Shown here: positions 34,826 through 45,883 of the stretch, piece after piece
Position numbering within the stretch: position 1 is the first letter of the stretch
Layout: the number at the start of each line of letters is the position of its first letter
NCBI GenBank assembly: GCA_020446945.1
Contig: JAGRDS010000017.1
Coordinates: forward strand, 30,791 to 94,790
Direction: 5' to 3'
DNA: 64,000 bases
Source: Parvularculaceae bacterium
GTDB lineage: Bacteria; Pseudomonadota; Alphaproteobacteria; Caulobacterales; Parvularculaceae
Position numbers and translations under genes: made by a program
The notes under the pieces: generated by a model
Told to the model about the DNA's origin: nothing
Database searches by the model: none
Seen by the model: only the letters and a program-made list of their open reading frames with translations

Positions 34826-35293
34826 TTGTCCGCGAAATCTGAACGCTACCGGGAAGTCGCCAGGGAAATCGCCGCCGTTCTTGAAGGCGAACGCAACATG
34901 ACGGCGCGTATGGCGACGATATCAAACATCCTGCATCATTCGTTCGACCATTATTTCTGGACGGGCTTTTATCTGGTCGATCCGAAAAAGCCCGGGGAAC
35001 TTGTCATCGGTCCGTATCAGGGATCGCTCGGGTGTCTTCGAATCCCGATCGGCAAAGGCGTATGCGGCGCCGCAGCGGCTGAGCGAAGGACGATTGTCGT
35101 CGAAGACGTTCACGAATTCGCCGGACATATCGCCTGCGACGCACGCTCCAGGTCAGAAATCGTCGCACCGGTATTCGATCCATCGGGCGCGCTTGTCGGC
35201 GTTTTCGATGTCGACAGCGACCGCAAGGCGATGTTCGATGAGGAGGACGCAACCGGAATCGAAGCGATCCTGAAAGATGCGATTATCGACTGA
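34826..35293 (+). CDS. msrC: Free methionine-(R)-sulfoxide reductase (GAF-domain)
   Basis: GAF-fold enzyme of 155 residues that reduces free Met-R-sulfoxide using thioredoxin. The three redox Cys of the family are Cys70, Cys80 and Cys104 in GCLRIPIGKGVCG and GHIACDARSRSE. The start is TTG 34826 with AAGGA eight bases upstream; the next Met (residue 25) would remove the conserved first helix. About 180 bases upstream hold no clear gene. It converges on the hexapeptide-repeat gene with stops abutting in TGATCA. Confidence 0.92.
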   Translation: MSAKSERYREVAREIAAVLEGERNMTARMATISNILHHSFDHYFWTGFYLVDPKKPGELVIGPYQGSLGCLRIPIGKGVCGAAAAERRTIVVEDVHEFAGHIACDARSRSEIVAPVFDPSGALVGVFDVDSDRKAMFDEEDATGIEAILKDAIID

Positions 35294-35950
35294 TCACGCA
35301 GCAGGCGGCGATTGATCGACAAGCGACAGTCGCGGTACGATTTCGCCGGGACGCACCAGCGCGCCGGGCGCGATAACCGCGTTCGCCCCGATCTTCGCGC
35401 GATCGCCGATGAGCGCACCGAATTTTTCGGCGCCCGTGTCGATGATTTGTCCATCAAACATGATGCGGATACGTTTGTCCTCGCATTCATTCCTGAAATT
35501 CGCCATCACGACGCCCGCTTCGATATTCGCTTCGGCGCCGATAATGGAATCGCCGATGAAGGACAAATGCGCCACTTTCGAACGGTCGAGGAGATAGGAC
35601 GATTTGATCTCGCAATTCGGTCCGACGACGCATCCTTCATCAACAAATACGCCGCCGCGAAGATATGAGCCGGACGCGACTAAAGCGTTCGGGCTGATTA
35701 TCGCCGGCGATTTGATGCGAACCGATTGTTCGACAGTCGCGGTGCGGTGAACGGCGACGCCGTCCGACACCGTATAGCCGCTAAGCCCTCCGATCGCGCG
35801 GCGCAAGATAGCCTCAGCGCGCTGCGTAATCTCCCATGGCGCAAGTTTGCATAAATCATTGAACAAGCCGCCTCGCGCAGAGGCGATCCAGTCTCGCAGA
35901 TCTATCGGACAGGCCAACGCTTCAATCGTCGTCGTGCCGGCGTTCAACAT
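35294..35950 (-). CDS. Hexapeptide-repeat (left-handed beta-helix) protein
   Basis: A protein of 218 residues. A helical N-terminal part (1-80) is followed by hexapeptide turns typical of LpxA/GlmU-like folds: VAVHRTATVEQSVRIKSPAIIS, ALVASGSYLRGGVFVDEGCVVGP and AEANIEAGVVMANF. It looks like the C-terminal half of a GlmU-like nucleotidyl/acyltransferase without the catalytic N-domain. The start at 35950 has AGAAGGT upstream; it overlaps the PH-domain gene by 29 bases. Substrate unknown. Confidence 0.75.
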   Translation of the reverse strand: MLNAGTTTIEALACPIDLRDWIASARGGLFNDLCKLAPWEITQRAEAILRRAIGGLSGYTVSDGVAVHRTATVEQSVRIKSPAIISPNALVASGSYLRGGVFVDEGCVVGPNCEIKSSYLLDRSKVAHLSFIGDSIIGAEANIEAGVVMANFRNECEDKRIRIMFDGQIIDTGAEKFGALIGDRAKIGANAVIAPGALVRPGEIVPRLSLVDQSPPAA

Positions 35951-36464
35951 CGCTCGACCTTCTAAGGTCGGCTTTCGCTTGCTCGATGATGCGCCGGACA
36001 TCAATCGGATCGTCGATATTCGGCAGCGTGATTACTCCGACGCCAGTGCCGCGCAGGACGAGGCTGCCGTAACCGAACAGACGACCCCATATTGATTGTT
36101 TGAGCGTGATTTCTTCAATCTTGTTCAGAGAGACTTCCTGCGTGTTCCTTGAAATCAGACCCGTCTTGAATACGAACCTGTAAGTCGTAACGGCGATTTC
36201 CGTCGTCCAGAGTATGATCAGGTGATTGAGCAGGATCAAAGTTCCAATCCCAAGACCCGCCAGAACGAACCACCAGCCGACGCGCAGCTCATCGAACGGT
36301 ATCGGTTGACTGAACGTTCCGAAATGGAGAAGCGTGTACATAACGGCCGGCGCCGCACCGAGCGCAAACCAGAGCACGGGAAAGAAACTGAACGTCCAGT
36401 TGAAATGGACCCGATAAACGATCTTCTCGCCCGGCGCCAAAGTCTTGTCGACATAGCCCGTCAT
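35922..36464 (-). CDS. Bacterial PH-domain (bPH2/DUF304) membrane protein
   Basis: A protein of 180 residues. Two membrane helices (about 25-48 and 68-92) precede a bacterial PH domain: TTYRFVFKTGLISRNTQEVSLNKIEEITLKQS, then GYGSLVLRGTGVG. This layout matches the YdbS-like/DUF304 group. The start at 36464 gives MTGYVDKTLAPGEKIVY, a typical N-terminus; longer frames upstream are not supported. The gene ends inside the next one. Function of the group is largely unknown. Confidence 0.85.
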   Translation of the reverse strand: MTGYVDKTLAPGEKIVYRVHFNWTFSFFPVLWFALGAAPAVMYTLLHFGTFSQPIPFDELRVGWWFVLAGLGIGTLILLNHLIILWTTEIAVTTYRFVFKTGLISRNTQEVSLNKIEEITLKQSIWGRLFGYGSLVLRGTGVGVITLPNIDDPIDVRRIIEQAKADLRRSSDVERRHDDD

Positions 36465-36662
36465 TTTTGTACCGACCCCTCCGATTCGCGGCGCGCCGGC
36501 CCCCGCCTGCGCCGGCCCAGCGCCCACTATATAGACGCCCGCCCGCCGCTGGAAAGGCGAGGGCGGCGTTGAAAGCCCGCCAAACGCGCGATAAGACGCG
36601 CGCCAGTTTAACCCATTACGCGAAATTGAACGGGAAAGAGCGCTCTGGCGCGCGACCAAAAT

Positions 36663-38330
<1,668 letters not shown>

Positions 38331-38505
38331 ACGGCTCTACACCGGCGGCGAACAATTCGGGAGTGGGAACGGGAGGCGCAATCGGGCGACTAGTTTTTGT
38401 GCGCTGCGGCGACAAATCGTGTGGGCGCTATTGCGATGCGATGCGACAGGTTGACCTTGCCCGCGAATTGATCCGACCATCGCGTTTTCGCAAACAGGAA
38501 GCACC

Positions 38506-39768
38506 ATGAAGTCCGCAATTTTGATATTCGCACTCGCAGCAACGCCGGCCCTGGCGGCGCCGACCTACATAACGGCGGCCAGAATGATCGATCCGGCGAG
38601 CGGAAAAGTCGTGACCGATCCGGCGATAACTATTGAGAACGGCAAAATACTGTCGGTGGGAACAAAATCGAATCTCGCCGCGCCCGCAGGCGCAGAAAGC
38701 GTCGATCTCGGCGCCATGACGATCTTGCCGGGGCTTATCGACATGCACACGCATCTGATCGGCAATGCAGGCGTATTCGGATACGCAAGCATCGGCGAAA
38801 CGCGAGAAACCGCCATGATCTGGGGCGTCCTAAACGCAGAAAAAACGTTGATGGCCGGATTTACAACCGCGCGAAATGTCGGCGCTGGCGATTACGCAGA
38901 CGTCGCGCTTCGCGATGCGATCGCCGAAGGCCTTGTCCCGGGACCGCGCATGTTCGTGTCCGGCCCGTCGATCGGCATCATAGGCGGGCATTGTTCGGAC
39001 AATAATCTTCTGCCGAACGACTTTCACATGCTGGGACAGGGCGCGGCGACCGGTCCCTGGGAAATGCGCGCGAAAGTCAGGACCAATATCAAGTACGGCG
39101 CAGACGTCATCAAGACCTGCTCGACCGGCGGCGTTTTCTCCAAGGGAACCGTTCCCGGCGCAGAGCAAAACACTGTTGAGGAATTAACTGCAATCGTTTC
39201 CGAAGCGCACCAGCGCGGCGTGAAGGTCGCAAGTCACGCACACGGTACGGCGGGCATCAAGAATGCAATTCGCGCAGGCGTGGATACGATTGAACATGCT
39301 TCCTATCTCGACAAGGAGGCGATCGGCATGGCGAAGGCGCGCGGCGTTTACCTTTCCATGGACATTTACAACACGGAATACACGCAAGCCGAAGGACGCA
39401 AGAACGGCGTTCTGGAAGAATCCCTGCGCAAGGACGCCGAGATCGCCGAAATTCAGCGAGAGAGTTTTCGCGCCGCCGTTAAAGCCGGCGCAAAAGTCAT
39501 CTACGGCACCGATAGCGGCGTTTATCCGCATGGAGACAACGGCAAGCAATTCGTCTGGATGGTCAAATACGGAATGACCCCGATGCAGGCGCTGAAGTCG
39601 GCTACTTCGCTCGCGGCCGAAGCGCTCGGTCAGGAAAAAATGCTTGGACGCATATCGCCCGGCTACGCCGCAGACATCATAGCGGTGGACGGCGATCCGC
39701 TTGCCGACGTGAGCGTTCTGGAGTCTGTCGATTTCATCATGAAAGAAGGCGAAATCTATAAGCGGTAG
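38506..39768 (+). CDS. Secreted amidohydrolase-family metal-dependent hydrolase
   Basis: A protein of 420 residues with a signal peptide (MKSAILIFALAATPALAAP). Metal ligands of the amidohydrolase superfamily: DMHTHL, a Lys in VIKTCSTGG, SHAHGT, EHASYLD and GTDSG. The set resembles secreted Xaa-Pro/imidazolonepropionase-like peptidases. It should act in the periplasm on dipeptides or cyclic amides; the exact substrate is open. The DUF819 gene follows after 26 bases, suggesting uptake or export of the product. Confidence 0.9.
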   Translation: MKSAILIFALAATPALAAPTYITAARMIDPASGKVVTDPAITIENGKILSVGTKSNLAAPAGAESVDLGAMTILPGLIDMHTHLIGNAGVFGYASIGETRETAMIWGVLNAEKTLMAGFTTARNVGAGDYADVALRDAIAEGLVPGPRMFVSGPSIGIIGGHCSDNNLLPNDFHMLGQGAATGPWEMRAKVRTNIKYGADVIKTCSTGGVFSKGTVPGAEQNTVEELTAIVSEAHQRGVKVASHAHGTAGIKNAIRAGVDTIEHASYLDKEAIGMAKARGVYLSMDIYNTEYTQAEGRKNGVLEESLRKDAEIAEIQRESFRAAVKAGAKVIYGTDSGVYPHGDNGKQFVWMVKYGMTPMQALKSATSLAAEALGQEKMLGRISPGYAADIIAVDGDPLADVSVLESVDFIMKEGEIYKR

Positions 39769-39794
39769 GCGCACAAGACGGAGGGGCGGACACG

Positions 39795-41045
39795 ATGGAA
39801 ACGCATGCGCTGATATCAAACGATGCGGTGGTGTTCGGCATTCTCGCGATGCTGCTCGCTTTCGTGTTCTGGTCATCGGAAAGCGGGCTGAAATTCTTCA
39901 CCGGCTTCTACCGGATTTTTCCTCCGCTGCTAATCTGCTACTTCCTGCCATCGCTGTTGACGACGTTCAGCATTGTCGATCCGGAACAGTCAAACCTCTA
40001 TTTCGTCGCGTCCCGTTTCCTGCTTCCCGCAGCGCTCGTAATTTTAACCGCCGTCGCTGATTTGCCGGCGACGTTGCGCCTTGGGCCAAAAGCGCTGGCG
40101 CTATTCGCCACCGGAACCTTCGGCGTCATCATCGGCGGTCCGATCGCCTTGTTGATCGCGAGCGCCTTCGCGCCCGATTTACTCGGCGTGGAGGGGCCGA
40201 ACGCAGTATGGCGCGGTATGGCGACGGTCGCGGGAAGCTGGATCGGAGGGGCCGCGAACCAGACGGCGATCCGCGAAATATTCGGCGTTGGTCCAGACGC
40301 CTTTTCGGCCTGGGTCGCTGTTGATGTCATTGTCGCGAATATTTGGATGGCCGTCCTGCTCGCCTTTGCAGCGAACCAGGAGAAAGTCGACAAATGGCTG
40401 AAAGCGGATCGCTCTGCGCTCAGCGAGGTAAAACGAAAAGCGGAAGAGTACGAAGCGGCGCACGCGCGCATTCCAACGCTCAAGGATCTGATCTTCATCC
40501 TGGCGATCGGGTTCGGCGCAACCGCCTTCGCTCATGCGGGCGCGGATATTCTGGCGCCGTTCTTCAGGGAAAAGTTCCCCGATGCGGCGCAGTTCAGCGT
40601 GCATTCAACGTTTTTCTGGATCATCGTTTTTGCTACGATGATCGGCGTCGTGCTTTCTTTTACCAAAGCGCGCTCGCTTCAGGGCGCCGGAGCGATGAAA
40701 GTCGGCTCCGTATTCGTATATATTCTTGTCGCGACGGTCGGCCTTAACATGAACATTCGCGCGCTCACTGAAACGCCCGCTTTCTTCCTGATCGGCGGAT
40801 TGTGGATATCGATCCATGCGGGGCTATTGATACTCGTCGCCAAACTCATACGCGCGCCGTCCTTTTTCCTCGCGGTCGGCAGCCAGGCGAATATCGGCGG
40901 CGCAGCATCCGCACCTGTCGTCGCCGCAGCATTCCACCCCAATCTCGCGCCGGTCGGGGCGCTGCTCGCCGTGCTGGGCTATGTGGCGGGAACGTTCGGG
41001 GCGTGGTTCTGCGGGCAAGTGATGCGTATCGTTGCGGGGCAATAA
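39795..41045 (+). CDS. DUF819 integral membrane protein
   Basis: A protein of 416 residues with about ten helices, split by a cytoplasmic loop near residues 195-235. The sequence AVWRGMATVAGSWIGGAANQTAIREIF and the late motif GSQANIGGAASAPVVAAAFHP are hallmarks of DUF819 (YjcL-like) proteins, thought to be carriers. It has GGAGGGG before the start. Its position after a secreted peptidase-like enzyme suggests an amino-acid or peptide-related substrate, which is inference. Confidence 0.9.
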   Translation: METHALISNDAVVFGILAMLLAFVFWSSESGLKFFTGFYRIFPPLLICYFLPSLLTTFSIVDPEQSNLYFVASRFLLPAALVILTAVADLPATLRLGPKALALFATGTFGVIIGGPIALLIASAFAPDLLGVEGPNAVWRGMATVAGSWIGGAANQTAIREIFGVGPDAFSAWVAVDVIVANIWMAVLLAFAANQEKVDKWLKADRSALSEVKRKAEEYEAAHARIPTLKDLIFILAIGFGATAFAHAGADILAPFFREKFPDAAQFSVHSTFFWIIVFATMIGVVLSFTKARSLQGAGAMKVGSVFVYILVATVGLNMNIRALTETPAFFLIGGLWISIHAGLLILVAKLIRAPSFFLAVGSQANIGGAASAPVVAAAFHPNLAPVGALLAVLGYVAGTFGAWFCGQVMRIVAGQ

Positions 41046-41046
41046 T

Positions 41047-41730
41047 ATGTCCGGGACGAACGCCGCCAAGCCTGGCCGTTTCTCGCGCGGGCATGTTTTG
41101 ACAGGCGCGCTGGCGGGCGGATTGACGCTGTTTCTCATTGCTGCGGCGCTGGCGGTGCGCGGGGAGCCTTACGCTTTCGACCGCGAAATCCTGCTGGCGA
41201 TGCGATTGGCGGACGATCCATCGGCGCCGGCCGGGCCGGACTGGCTGTTGCGAGCCGCGCGGGAGATCACCGCATTGGGCGGTACGCCCGTTCTGACATT
41301 GCTGACGGTCTTCCTCACCGGATATTTCATAGTCAAAAAACAGTTTGCGTCGCTTTGCATCCTGCTGGCCGCCGTTCTGGGCGAGAGCATAATCGTCGAT
41401 ATATTGAAGGATATGTTCGCACGCGCGCGGCCGGATTTCGTCACGCATTTCGTTGAAGCGGGAAACAAATCGTTTCCGAGCGGACACTCGTCAAGCGCGG
41501 CGGCGATCTATCCGACGCTTGCCGCATTTGCGGCGCGCGAGACGCAATCGGGCGCCGTTCGGCGGTATTTGTTCATCGTCGCTTTATTGCTGGCGCTCCT
41601 TGTCGGCGCGAGCCGCTTGTATCTCGGCGTTCATTTCCCGACGGATGTCATGGGCGGCTTCGGTTTCGGCGCCGCCTGGGCCGCGTTTGTATTCCTCGCC
41701 GCAGGCCGGATTGGGAAGCAGACCGGCTAA
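41047..41730 (+). CDS. PAP2-family phosphatase
   Basis: Membrane lipid phosphatase of 227 residues with six helices. All three PAP2 motifs are present: KDMFARARP, FPSGHSSSAA and SRLYLGVHFPTDVMGG. It could act on phosphatidic acid or undecaprenyl diphosphate. The start ATG 41047 lies one base after the DUF819 stop; a TTG at 41032 would overlap and is not favoured. A terminator hairpin follows 5 bases after the stop. Confidence 0.92.
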   Translation: MSGTNAAKPGRFSRGHVLTGALAGGLTLFLIAAALAVRGEPYAFDREILLAMRLADDPSAPAGPDWLLRAAREITALGGTPVLTLLTVFLTGYFIVKKQFASLCILLAAVLGESIIVDILKDMFARARPDFVTHFVEAGNKSFPSGHSSSAAAIYPTLAAFAARETQSGAVRRYLFIVALLLALLVGASRLYLGVHFPTDVMGGFGFGAAWAAFVFLAAGRIGKQTG

Positions 41731-41735
41731 TGAAA

Positions 41736-41760
41736 AACCCGCAGCCGGCGGCTGCGGGTT
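41736..41760. terminator. Bidirectional rho-independent terminator
   Basis: Perfect 11-bp stem (AACCCGCAGCC with GGCTGCGGGTT) and a 3-base loop, GGC. It lies between the convergent PAP2 and amino-acid permease genes. On the minus strand it is followed by TTTTCA, so it best serves the permease gene; it should also stop the plus-strand operon. Confidence 0.85.
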
Positions 41761-41786
41761 CAACTTATATTCAACAGTTCATTCGG

Positions 41787-43316
41787 TTACGCTTTTCGGC
41801 TCGCTTTTAGTTCCTTGCCGATAGCGGAATTATGCGTTCCGTAAAGGAAGTATACGATGAACGCGATTGCGACATAAATCGCGAAAAAGGTCAGAACCCG
41901 CGCCTCGACCGTCGTGATCAGGTAGACGCAGGATATAATGCCCGCGATTGGAACGAAAGGGTAAAGCGGCACGACGAAACCGCGCTCCAAATCCGGTCTT
42001 GTGTTTCTGAGATACATAACCGTCACGCAAACGACGGAGAACGCCGCAAGCGTTCCGACCGAGGTCAGATCGCCGAGCGTATTGATGTCGAATACAGCCG
42101 CCGCAATCGCAACGATGACGCCGACCAGAATCGTGTTGATCCACGGAGTTTTGAACCGCGCATGAACCTTGCCGAATACGCCCGGCAACAATCCGTCCCG
42201 CGCCATGGTGTAGAAAATGCGGGTCTGGCCGTACATCAACACAAGGATAACGGAGGTGAGGCCGGCGATCGCACCGAGTTTGATCGCGACCTTGAACCAT
42301 GCCCAGTTCGCGGGCAGCGCATTTACCGCGTCGGCGACCGGCGCGGGCGTGTTCAAATCCTTGTAGTTGACAAGAAGCGTCAGCACCGCCGCCGTACCCA
42401 TATAAAGAACCGTGCAAACGATTAACGAGCCGATTATGCCGAACGGCATATCTTTTTTCGGGTTCTTCGCTTCCTGTCCGGCGGTCGAAACCGCTTCAAA
42501 TCCGATATAGGCGAAGAACACGATAGAGGCCGCGCGCATGACGCCGCCGACGCCGTACTCGCCGCGCACGCCCGTGGGCTCTGGAACGAACGGTTCCCAG
42601 TTCGGCAGGAATTTGTCGGGCGTTTGCAGGATAACCCATCCGCCGATCAGAATAAACGCGACGATGACAGCGCCCTTTATCACGACGATAATGTTATTGG
42701 CCGTCGCCGATTCAGAAACCCCGACGACGAGAAGCGACATGATCAGCAGGCAAACGAGAAGCGCCGGTAGATTGAGAACGCCGGTAACTGAGCCGCCGTC
42801 TATCGTGGCGACAGCGTGCCCCATCGGACCGGTGAATTCCGGCGGTATGATGATGTTCCAATCATGCAGCAGGCTGACGATATAACCCGACCACCCGACA
42901 GCGACGACGGAGGCGGCTAGTCCGTATTCCAGGAGCAGGAGCGCGCCCATCATCCATGCTGCGAGTTCGCCGAGCGTTGCGTAAGAATAGGTGTAGGCTG
43001 AGCCGGAAACAGGAAGCACCGAGGCGAGTTCAGCGTAACAAAGACCGGCAAAAGCGCAGACGAGGCCGGCGACGAGAAATGCGAGAAGAACCGCCGGACC
43101 CGCATGCAGCGCCGCAGCGTTCCCGGTGCGCACGAAAATACCCGCGCCGATGATGCATCCGATGCCGAGAAACAAAAGGTTCCAGGGGCCGAGCGTTTTT
43201 TTGAGTTCGCCGCTCGCATATTCAGCCTGGATCTGTTCGATGGATTTCCGGCGGATCCAGCCGCTCGCGAATGCGGGGCGATTTTCAATCTTCGGCCCCT
43301 TGGTCTGATCGTCCAT
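41787..43316 (-). CDS. APC-family amino-acid permease, cationic-amino-acid-transporter type
   Basis: Inner-membrane transporter of 509 residues with 12-13 helices. The first helix motif GIGCIIGAGIFVRTG and the segment VFFAYIGFEAVSTAGQEAKNPKKDMP are typical of the CAT branch, which takes up cationic or branched amino acids. LCYAELASVLPVSGSAYTYSY is also characteristic. It stands alone, with about 210 bases upstream that hold no gene I can support. Confidence 0.92.
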   Translation of the reverse strand: MDDQTKGPKIENRPAFASGWIRRKSIEQIQAEYASGELKKTLGPWNLLFLGIGCIIGAGIFVRTGNAAALHAGPAVLLAFLVAGLVCAFAGLCYAELASVLPVSGSAYTYSYATLGELAAWMMGALLLLEYGLAASVVAVGWSGYIVSLLHDWNIIIPPEFTGPMGHAVATIDGGSVTGVLNLPALLVCLLIMSLLVVGVSESATANNIIVVIKGAVIVAFILIGGWVILQTPDKFLPNWEPFVPEPTGVRGEYGVGGVMRAASIVFFAYIGFEAVSTAGQEAKNPKKDMPFGIIGSLIVCTVLYMGTAAVLTLLVNYKDLNTPAPVADAVNALPANWAWFKVAIKLGAIAGLTSVILVLMYGQTRIFYTMARDGLLPGVFGKVHARFKTPWINTILVGVIVAIAAAVFDINTLGDLTSVGTLAAFSVVCVTVMYLRNTRPDLERGFVVPLYPFVPIAGIISCVYLITTVEARVLTFFAIYVAIAFIVYFLYGTHNSAIGKELKASRKA

Positions 43317-43526
43317 ATATTTCCCTCCCGCCCATGCGGTTTTTGCTTTCCGGTTCGCGCACCTCGCCCCGAGTGTGCGCCGGGCGCGTCACGCCGCGTC
43401 CGCCCGAAACCGCGCACAGTGCCCAAATTTGTTGAATTTGCAAGGGGTTAGAAAGCGCCGGGCGCGATCAGACATGGCGTGGCGCGATTTTTCGCCAGCG
43501 CTGGATCGGCCGGCGCCTGATGCGCC

Positions 43527-44582
43527 CTAGCAGCACGCTCCCGATGTCGCGGCGGCTTTGTCGGTTTGGCCGAATGGCGCGTTTGTCCCACAACCCGGAA
43601 AGATCCCGTAATGAGTCGACCAGTCGCCGATGAATTCGAAATATGAGCCGAAACGCGATTCCGCCAGCATGCGGTATGTGTTGCCGCAGACTGGGAAAAT
43701 CCGGCCCTTTTCGATCACATGATGGTTGTCGAGCGTGAAAGTATTGTCGGCGTAGGCAAGGCCGCCATTGTAAATCACGGCCTGGCCGTAATCTTCGCAA
43801 GCCGGTTCAAGACCGTCGATCCTGAACAGGCGGTAGGTCGCCGAAAAGAACCGGGCCGGCGACAGTCGCGATTTAAGTTCGTCATTATTGATTGAAAGCT
43901 CGCGATCCGCGACGAGGCGCGGATCGGTGAAACCGGCGGCTTTGGCGAGACCCAGAAAATCGTTCCAGTAAAGCGCGCCGCCTAGGCATTCGCCGCGCGC
44001 AACCGGATCGCTTCGAAAACCGTCGGGGAGCCGCCGGTCCGCATAAACGTCAGAGAAATAAAATTCGCCGCCGGGCTTTAACAAATCATACGCCGCCTTG
44101 AATACGCTCGATTTGTCCTCGCATAGATTGATGACGCAATTTGAAATGATGATGTCGAAGCTCGCCCCGTCAAGACCGAGCGCGGCGAGGTTTTCTATAT
44201 CGCCTTCGATGAATTCGACGTTGGACCTCGGATAGGCGTAGCGGTCGCGATGCCAGTCCTGATGGGCGCGCGCAACTGCGAGCTGCTCGGGCGTAAAATC
44301 GACGCCGACGACGGAGCCTTTCTCGCCGACAAGGCGCGAAAGCAGGTATGCATCCCGCCCGGCGCCTGAGCCGAGATCGAGAACGCGCGCGCCGTCGAGC
44401 GCGAGCGGCGCAACGAGCCCGCAGCCATAGTAGCGCTCGGCGACTTCCGGATGGATGTCCTTTTGCAGCGCGCGCAGGTGAGCGGGCGTGTCCTCGAGCG
44501 TGCAGCAGGCGTCGGTCTTAAGGTCGCGGGACGATTGCAGCGTCCTGCCGTAATAATCTTTCACATCCTGCTGGATATTCAC
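43527..44582 (-). CDS. arsM: Arsenite methyltransferase
   Basis: SAM-dependent methyltransferase of 351 residues that methylates As(III) to volatile or less toxic forms. SAM motif VLDLGSGAGRDAYLLS. The three arsenic-binding Cys of the family are present: Cys54 (RYYGCG), Cys149 (SNCVINLC) and Cys199 (GECLGGALYW). Extra Cys pairs occur at 26-27 (DACC) and at the very end (GACC), and a C-terminal extension of about 90 residues follows the core. No arsR, arsB or arsC lies nearby. The palindromic TGATCGATCGTGATCG near 44657-44672 is a possible but unproven operator. Confidence 0.92.
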   Translation of the reverse strand: MNIQQDVKDYYGRTLQSSRDLKTDACCTLEDTPAHLRALQKDIHPEVAERYYGCGLVAPLALDGARVLDLGSGAGRDAYLLSRLVGEKGSVVGVDFTPEQLAVARAHQDWHRDRYAYPRSNVEFIEGDIENLAALGLDGASFDIIISNCVINLCEDKSSVFKAAYDLLKPGGEFYFSDVYADRRLPDGFRSDPVARGECLGGALYWNDFLGLAKAAGFTDPRLVADRELSINNDELKSRLSPARFFSATYRLFRIDGLEPACEDYGQAVIYNGGLAYADNTFTLDNHHVIEKGRIFPVCGNTYRMLAESRFGSYFEFIGDWSTHYGIFPGCGTNAPFGQTDKAAATSGACC

Positions 44583-44791
44583 AAATCACGCCCTTTGCCG
44601 CTTCTCTGTTTTGATCGCCTGACTTTGGGCCCGGATCAATCGCCAAATCACTTCTGTGATCGATCGTGATCGGCCGGGAGAGAGTTAGATTTAGATCGCC
44701 GGCGGGTGAGGGAGGGCGCTTGCGCGCATTTGCGCCTTACTTCCGCTTGATTGGCGAATAGGATCGCGTCGTTGCGTTGAAACCGGGCGTC

Positions 44792-45727
44792 ATGAACTTT
44801 CAGTCTGTGAAATCGTCATTAACGGCGCCGATCCGCCGGCGGCTCGACGGCGCGGCTGCGGCGTTTCTCGCGCACGCCGGCGCGGGCGATCTGGATTTCA
44901 GCGAGCCCAAGGGCGAACCGGCGCTTGTCGCGCCCGATTCAATTTCCTGGCGCATATTCAAGAACCCGGCGACGCTTTATATCGGCGGGCTCGCCGCCGT
45001 CATCCTGGAACTCGCCGAACCGCGGGTTCGCACCGGCGTCTGGGAACATACGACTTTCCGCAAAGATCCGGTATCGCGTCTAAGGCGCACCGGCCTCGCC
45101 GCGATGGTCACGGTCTACGCCGCGCAAAGCATTTCCGAAGCTATGATCGCGCGCGTGCGTCGCGCGCATGAAGCGATTGCGGGCGTGACGCCGTCGGGCG
45201 AGCCATACCGCGCGAACGATCCCGCACTTCTTGGTTGGGTCCAGGCGACAGCGGCGTTCGGCTTTCTCGAAAGCTACTCAACCTACGCCGCGCCCCTGTC
45301 GCAGCCCGAACGGGACCGGTTTTTCGCCGAGGGTCGAAGAACAGCGCAACTTTACGGTGCGCAAAGCGCGCCGCAATCCGAAGCCGAATGGCGCGCGCTC
45401 TATAACGCGATGCGCCCGCGATTTGAGCGGTCCGACATCATCTTCGAATTCCTTTCGATTATGCGCTCAGCGCCCGCATTGCCGCAGCCTGCACGCCTGA
45501 CGCAGGGACCGCTCGTGCGCGCCGCAATCGAGATCGTCCCGGATGACGCCCGCGCCATTCTGGGGTTGGGCGAGAATTTCGGATTGAGACCGTTTGAACG
45601 AACGCTTGTCCGGCGCATCGCTAGACGCGCCGACCGATGGGTCTTGCCGTCCTGTCCCGCTGCGCAGGCATGCGTCAGAATGGGGCGCCCGGCCGACTGG
45701 CTCTATCGGCGCAGCCGGCGCCGGTAG
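44792..45727 (+). CDS. MpaB-like oxygenase (DUF2236)
   Basis: A protein of 311 residues of the DUF2236 / MpaB-like family, haem-type oxygenases related to latex-clearing protein. Typical segments: RIFKNPATLYIGGLAAVILELAEPRVR, HEAIAGVTPSGEPYRANDPALLGWVQATAAFGFLESY, and the charged LSQPERDRFFAEGRR. A TTG at 44777 is also in frame; ATG 44792 is preferred, though neither has a clear ribosome-binding site. Substrate unknown. It lies between divergent arsM and convergent piuC. Confidence 0.85.
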   Translation: MNFQSVKSSLTAPIRRRLDGAAAAFLAHAGAGDLDFSEPKGEPALVAPDSISWRIFKNPATLYIGGLAAVILELAEPRVRTGVWEHTTFRKDPVSRLRRTGLAAMVTVYAAQSISEAMIARVRRAHEAIAGVTPSGEPYRANDPALLGWVQATAAFGFLESYSTYAAPLSQPERDRFFAEGRRTAQLYGAQSAPQSEAEWRALYNAMRPRFERSDIIFEFLSIMRSAPALPQPARLTQGPLVRAAIEIVPDDARAILGLGENFGLRPFERTLVRRIARRADRWVLPSCPAAQACVRMGRPADWLYRRSRRR

Positions 45728-45883
45728 AATTTACGCGAATGCGGGGCGGGGCCTTTTGGAATGACCGCGCTGCGCCGGTCCCGCGCCCGAATGCCTTATA
45801 TTGAATTTCCATTTGTCGCAGTCGCAAACATAAGGCGCGCAAGCCCGTTGCTTAATGCGTGCAAGCCCGCCACGCGCCGAAAG

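Noticed and set aside
34666..34842. 58-codon frame upstream of msrC
   Set aside because: Overlaps the msrC start, has no ribosome-binding site, and the product looks like random G+C-rich translation.
44655..44674. Repeated GATCG-like elements (TGATCGATCGTGATCG) upstream of arsM as an ArsR operator
   Set aside because: Does not match ArsR site patterns I know, and no arsR gene is nearby. Left as a weak remark only.
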